This document shows positions 60,424 through 64,000 of a stretch of 64,000 bases of DNA, in pieces; position 1 is the first letter of the stretch, and each line of letters begins with the position of its first letter. The notes under the pieces are model-generated. The model searched no databases. It worked only from the letters and a program-made list of their open reading frames with translations, and was not told where the DNA came from. The DNA is taken from NCBI GenBank assembly GCA_033065855.1, contig JAVXUO010002020.1, positions 55,927 through 119,926 of the forward strand. The letters run 5' to 3'. The translations under genes and the position numbers were made by a program. The DNA comes from Escallonia rubra. Taxonomy: Eukaryota; Streptophyta; Magnoliopsida; Escalloniales; Escalloniaceae.

Positions 60424-61760
60424 TTAGGGCTAATTACATCTATATCCTTGAGGTTAGAGGATAATTACAGTCAAGGACACTAAGTTTCAAAATGTAACAT
60501 ACGTGACCAAAAACGTTAAAAAAAGTAATACTTTTATCCAACCGTCAGGATTCCTTCCAAAAAGTGTAATTTTCGTCATTACGTATTTTGAAAATGGCAA
60601 TACTACCCCTGTACAGTATATCGTGAATAATTTTTATACTTTTCAAATTAGGATATTAAACCCTAATTTTTTAAAATTAGGGTTTGATATCCTAATTTTC
60701 TCTCTCCACGATTTAAACCCTAGATCTGAAGTCACCGCCGGCAGCCCCCTTCCGCTGCCCCTTCCGCCGCCAGCAGCCCCCTCCCCGCTCCCACGCCGCC
60801 ATCTGCCCCCCTCGCCTCACCATCTGGCAGATTCACCCCACCACGTCGGCAAGCCCCTTGGCAAACCCAAGCTGCCGAGAAGCCTCCGGCTTAGGAAAAT
60901 TAGGGTTTTAAAGGTTTTCCTATGTTTCAATGGATACTTAGGAAAATTAGGGTTTTTTTTTTCCTAATTACACTATCACAGACCACTACCCCGCCGTCGC
61001 CGCCGCAGGGGGAGGACTTGCTGTTGCCGGATCTGCTGTCGCCAAGTTGCCGCCATTAAATGCTCCGGTTTCACTCCTGACTCATCCTTCCCAACTCACC
61101 TCAAGACCCGGTTTAGCAAACTCAAATCCTTCTTGTCAAAAGAACCCACACAGAAGAGTTGCCGAGCCTCTCTCTTTATGGAATCTCCAACAAAGCAGCT
61201 TTGGGTTGTCGTTGCCGCTTGCGGCGCACCGGAAGTGGACTGCTGGGGTGATGTGCGGGTGGTGGGGGAAGAGGGAGAGAGAGAGAGAGAGAAAGCAAAT
61301 TATCGGCGAGGTGGGGAAAGAAACTGCCGGGAGTGAGGGAAGGGGCTGCTGGCGGGGAAGGGGACTGCCGGCGGCAGCAGACCTCGATCTAGTTGTTTGG
61401 GTTAACACTGAATTGAAGAATCAAGCGGGGTAAGGCGCCAGGGAAGGGGGAGGCAGGCGGGGTGCGGCGGAGGCGGACGGGGTAGGTGGGGGGTGACCTG
61501 GGGAGGGAGGGTCGGGGGGGCCGCGAAGGGCGGGGTGTGGGTGGCGGCGAAGTGGGTGGGGAAAGAGAGAGAGAGTAAAAAAAAATTATGGTTTTTCTTT
61601 TCTAAAAAGAGACAATGGCATTTAAAAAAATAACTTTCTAACATAAGGGCAATATTTAGGGTTCCGTTTGGTCAATAGACACAAGTGTAATTTGTCCAAA
61701 CTATTGTCCGTGCATGTAATTACTCTCAAACCTCATAGATATAGGCGTAATTAAGCTTAT
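60424..61760. mobile_element. MULE-like inverted-repeat element with GC-rich core
   Basis: The left end reads GGGCTAATTACATCTATATC then CTTGAGG. The right end is its inverted counterpart (ATAGATATAGGCGTAATTAAGC). Similarity extends for about 45 bp. The AT-rich arms enclose a very GC-rich core (60730-60870 and 60980-61560) with Pro/Gly/Arg-rich open frames on both strands, like captured 5' gene sequence in Pack-MULEs, but I cannot name a source gene. No clear 9-bp target duplication. Confidence 0.55.
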
Positions 61761-62174
61761 GAACAATAGGAAAATTTGTTGTACAGAAGTGTAAAAATCA
61801 CAACAAAAACTCTGATATGAAAATTACAAACTGCATGGATAAATCCGGTACATATGGGCTTTCGTCAAAAATAAATTTCGTTCAGAAATTCAAAAGTTTC
61901 ATATACAAATCTAATAATCTGAAATCATAGCAGATCGATTCCTTTTGCTATGTTTCGTCGATGAGAGGAACACGCCTTTTCTGATTTTGTGTGCTTGAAA
62001 ACTGATGGAAGACAGCAGATCTGGATCTGGACCGAAAATCCTTCATCTTGAATCATTGTCCGCGATGCGCCTACCCAGTAAAAGGACTGGAGTTATGACG
62101 GTGACGATGGTAGCATCAAGGTGGTGACCATGGCTTCCATCCGAAAAAAGTAACATATTGGCAGAATGATACTC
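61761..62174. other. Gene-free spacer
   Basis: Nothing recognised. It ends where the copia LTR starts. Confidence 0.4.
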
Positions 62175-63130
62175 TGTTAGTGTTTTCCAAAATATAGTGT
62201 CAAGTTTGGTTCATTTTCTTTGTCAAAATGATGAAAGGAATGTGAAGAGGTAAGAATGAAGGAATCCCACATAGAAGGGAATTGAAAAGGTAAGTGGGTA
62301 TATAATAAAGTACTCCACTTACTTTATTACTTATGTGGTATGCTAAGGTGTGTGCATGTGCACCGAGTATGGTGCGAAGCACCATACGAGGAACAATCGC
62401 ACGCACGCGCGCGCGCGCGCGCGAGCGTGGCAGTGGGCTGTGAGGCGCAATGTGGCGCTTTGATGGCGCACTTTGCACTTCGCATCGTCGCGAGACGCGA
62501 TTAGACGCCTTTAAGTTTTCGTGACGAAAACTAGACCATCGGTTCAACGGACCGGGTCGGATCCGACCCTTGGCAGTTGGGTGGTTACACTCGGGTTATA
62601 CCCGAACAGTTGCACCTGTTGGGCAGCTGGGTGGTTCCAAGTTGGACAGACCCAACTGTTGGGAGCTGGTTAGTTACCAGTCCGGATCTGTACCGTTGAT
62701 CTTAACGGTTTCTGATCCAACGGTCCAGATTGCTTCGGTGATGATGAAAAGGTGTGACACTTGATTAGCAACCACTAGTGCTTTATAAATAGAGCACAAT
62801 GGTCAGATTTTCGGACCTAGTAATAAGCCTCTACTCTCTTCATTTTTTCCTTTCGGCAGATCTTTTACAACAAGAAATTTCTGCAGAATTTCTTACTTGT
62901 AAATCCCATTATTCAGAATTCCATACACATATCTGTGGGGTGAATATCGTGTGTGCAAACGCTATTCACTAAAGCGCTTCGTTGTATCTTGGAGGGTATT
63001 TGCCGGCAACCCGCTGCACACCGTTCTATTTGGTGGGGGCAAATATAAACTTAAGGAGAGCGTTTTACAACGTGCCTCGAAGCCGATACTTCTTTCAGTC
63101 ACAAAGCCATACCGAACATATACCCCAACA
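62175..63130 (+). mobile_element. 5' LTR of a Ty1/copia-type retrotransposon, 956 bp
   Basis: Begins TGTTAGTGTTTTCC and ends ACCCCAACA just before the gag leader. It shares layout and motifs with the solo LTR at 42769: TTTTCCAA near the start, TCCCACATAG, the TATA context, GCAAATAT..CTTAAGG in U5, and CCAACA at the end. A (CG)n-type tract lies at 62401-62425. The 3' LTR is beyond the window, so the right boundary is inferred from the solo LTR. Confidence 0.78.
62784..62791 (+). promoter_or_regulatory. TATA box of the copia LTR
   Basis: TATAAATA lies 346 bp before the LTR end. The solo LTR has the same box at 43361, and both are followed closely by ATGGTCAGATT. Transcription would start near 62815, which defines the U3/R border. 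Confidence 0.65.
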
Positions 63131-63147
63131 ATCTTAAGTTTATATTT
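63041..63147 (+). promoter_or_regulatory. Inverted repeat joining U5 and the primer-binding position
   Basis: AAATATAAACTTAAG (63041-63055, inside the LTR) is a perfect 15-nt reverse complement of CTTAAGTTTATATTT (63133-63147, starting two bases after the LTR). The second arm occupies the place of the primer-binding site, and the common TGGTATCAGAGC is absent. In RNA the arms would form a stem with a 77-nt loop. Confidence 0.7.
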
Positions 63148-63154
63148 AGCAACA

Positions 63155-64000
63155 ATGGCGTTCATGACGTTGAAAGACATGGGCTCGGATTTCCACCGCT
63201 TGGAGCGTTTTGATGGTGGGGACTTCGTTCGTTGGCAAAGGAAGATGCACTTTCTACTAGTAACAGTGAAAGTGTACTACGTGATCGTGAATCCAAGACC
63301 TCCAGAACCCGGTGAAAATGAGGAGGAAAGTGTTGCGAAGACACGTGAAAGATTGAGGTGGGATCAAGATGATGAGATATGTCGAGGACATATTCTTAAT
63401 GGCATGTCCAACACACTGTTCGATGCCTATCATACTGTCAAGACCGCTAAGGAACTTTGGAACCAATTGGAGCGTCGTTACATCACCGAGGATGCCACCA
63501 GTAAAAGGTTCATCGTTTCTAAATTTTTTTATTACAAAATGGTTGATGGTAGATCGGTTATGGAACAGTTTAATGAGATTAAAAGTATTCTTGATCGTTA
63601 TTCCCAACACAAGTTAGCCTTGGATGAGTTTATCGTGGTTACATCTATCATTGATAAATTGCCTCCTTCTTGGAAGAATTTTAGAAACAGCCTTAAGCAT
63701 CGCAAGGAAGACATCAACCTTGACGAGTTGGGTACTCATCTTCGGATTGAGGAAGACTTGCGCAAGGAAGAAAAGTCTAAAAGCGAGGGCGTTTCTAAAA
63801 TCTTGGCCGTGGAAGAAGGAGAATCATCCAAGAAGAACTCCCGTGAGAACAAGAGAAGGAAACTTCAAGGAAATGATGACGACGACAAGGACAAGGACAA
63901 GAAGAAAAAACACAAAGGAAAGTGTTTTCACTGTGGCAAACCAGGGCACTATAAGCGTGATTGCCGTGCCTTGAAGAAACAGAAAAAGGCGACCGAAAAT
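63155..64000 (+). CDS. Copia retrotransposon Gag (5' part of gag-pol, cut by window end)
   Basis: An open frame of 282 codons from ATG 63155 runs through the last base of the window. It starts MAFMTLKDMGSDFHRLERFD and contains the plant copia Gag fold signature (FVRWQRKMHFLL, AKELWNQLERRYI, LPPSWKNFRNSL). A Lys/Asp-rich stretch (about 225-256) precedes a CCHC zinc knuckle CFHCGKPGHYKRDC at residues 257-270. Gag packages element RNA into cytoplasmic virus-like particles; the knuckle binds nucleic acid. No stop or frameshift is seen, unlike the other transposon genes here. In related elements protease, integrase and reverse transcriptase would follow in the same frame. Confidence 0.93.
   Translation, partial: MAFMTLKDMGSDFHRLERFDGGDFVRWQRKMHFLLVTVKVYYVIVNPRPPEPGENEEESVAKTRERLRWDQDDEICRGHILNGMSNTLFDAYHTVKTAKELWNQLERRYITEDATSKRFIVSKFFYYKMVDGRSVMEQFNEIKSILDRYSQHKLALDEFIVVTSIIDKLPPSWKNFRNSLKHRKEDINLDELGTHLRIEEDLRKEEKSKSEGVSKILAVEEGESSKKNSRENKRRKLQGNDDDDKDKDKKKKHKGKCFHCGKPGHYKRDCRALKKQKKATEN

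Noticed and set aside
60503..60967. 154-residue Pro-rich open frame
   Set aside because: It lies across an AT-rich arm and GC-rich core of an inverted-repeat element and has no family signature.

Overview
The window looks like nuclear DNA of a flowering plant, probably a eudicot. It is AT-rich and holds intron-containing gene relics, CC-NB-ARC-LRR (NLR) resistance-gene sequence, a plant mobile domain gene, and Helitron, hAT, MULE, TRIM and Copia elements. All calls come from reading the sequence and from remembered family features. No database search was run.

Region 1 (about 1-47 kb) is an NLR cluster built from diverged repeats of a unit of roughly 11 kb. Copy A (NLR 4115-8531, minus strand) is badly broken: two nonsense codons, an 8-bp deletion, a lost LRR segment and a 607-bp hAT insertion. 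Copy B (NLR 38737-42609, minus strand) is collinear over about 1290 codons and carries one in-frame TGA just after the GLPL motif. Sequence lying downstream of the NLRs occurs three times (about 1255, 12930 and 36390), and upstream sequence occurs in both units, so the array is a tandem duplication with later insertions and deletions. Three hAT elements with 8-bp target duplications, several Helitron ends, MITEs and a solo LTR with a 5-bp duplication have landed in it.

Region 2 (about 18-34 kb), between the NLR copies, holds single-gene relics: the last exon of an LRR receptor-like kinase split by a hAT element, a short malate dehydrogenase fragment, a two-exon conserved plant gene with a lost splice donor and two stops, a chimeric plastid 16S/23S rRNA insert, and an F-box gene with frameshifts.

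Region 3 (48445-56560) is an 8.1-kb Mutator-like element with terminal inverted repeats of about 250 bp, inserted in a (TA)n microsatellite. It carries two convergent genes: a FAR1-type MULE transposase (minus) and a five-exon gene joining a plant mobile domain to a Ulp1/C48 SUMO-protease-like domain (plus). Both keep their catalytic residues but have in-frame stops (one and four). A 23-bp palindrome occurs about 20 times, in both terminal regions and in an array between the two genes' 3' ends. This is the most interesting system in the window.

Region 4 (56.5-64 kb) holds a second small inverted-repeat element in (TA)n, a homogeneous 14-copy satellite of 142 bp, a probable MULE-like element with a GC-rich core, and the 5' end of a Ty1/copia retrotransposon: LTR, then a gag frame that runs off the window. 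Where a tRNA primer-binding site is expected, that element has a 15-nt sequence perfectly complementary to its own U5 region.

No protein gene complete within the window has an uninterrupted frame. The copia gag is open as far as the window shows.
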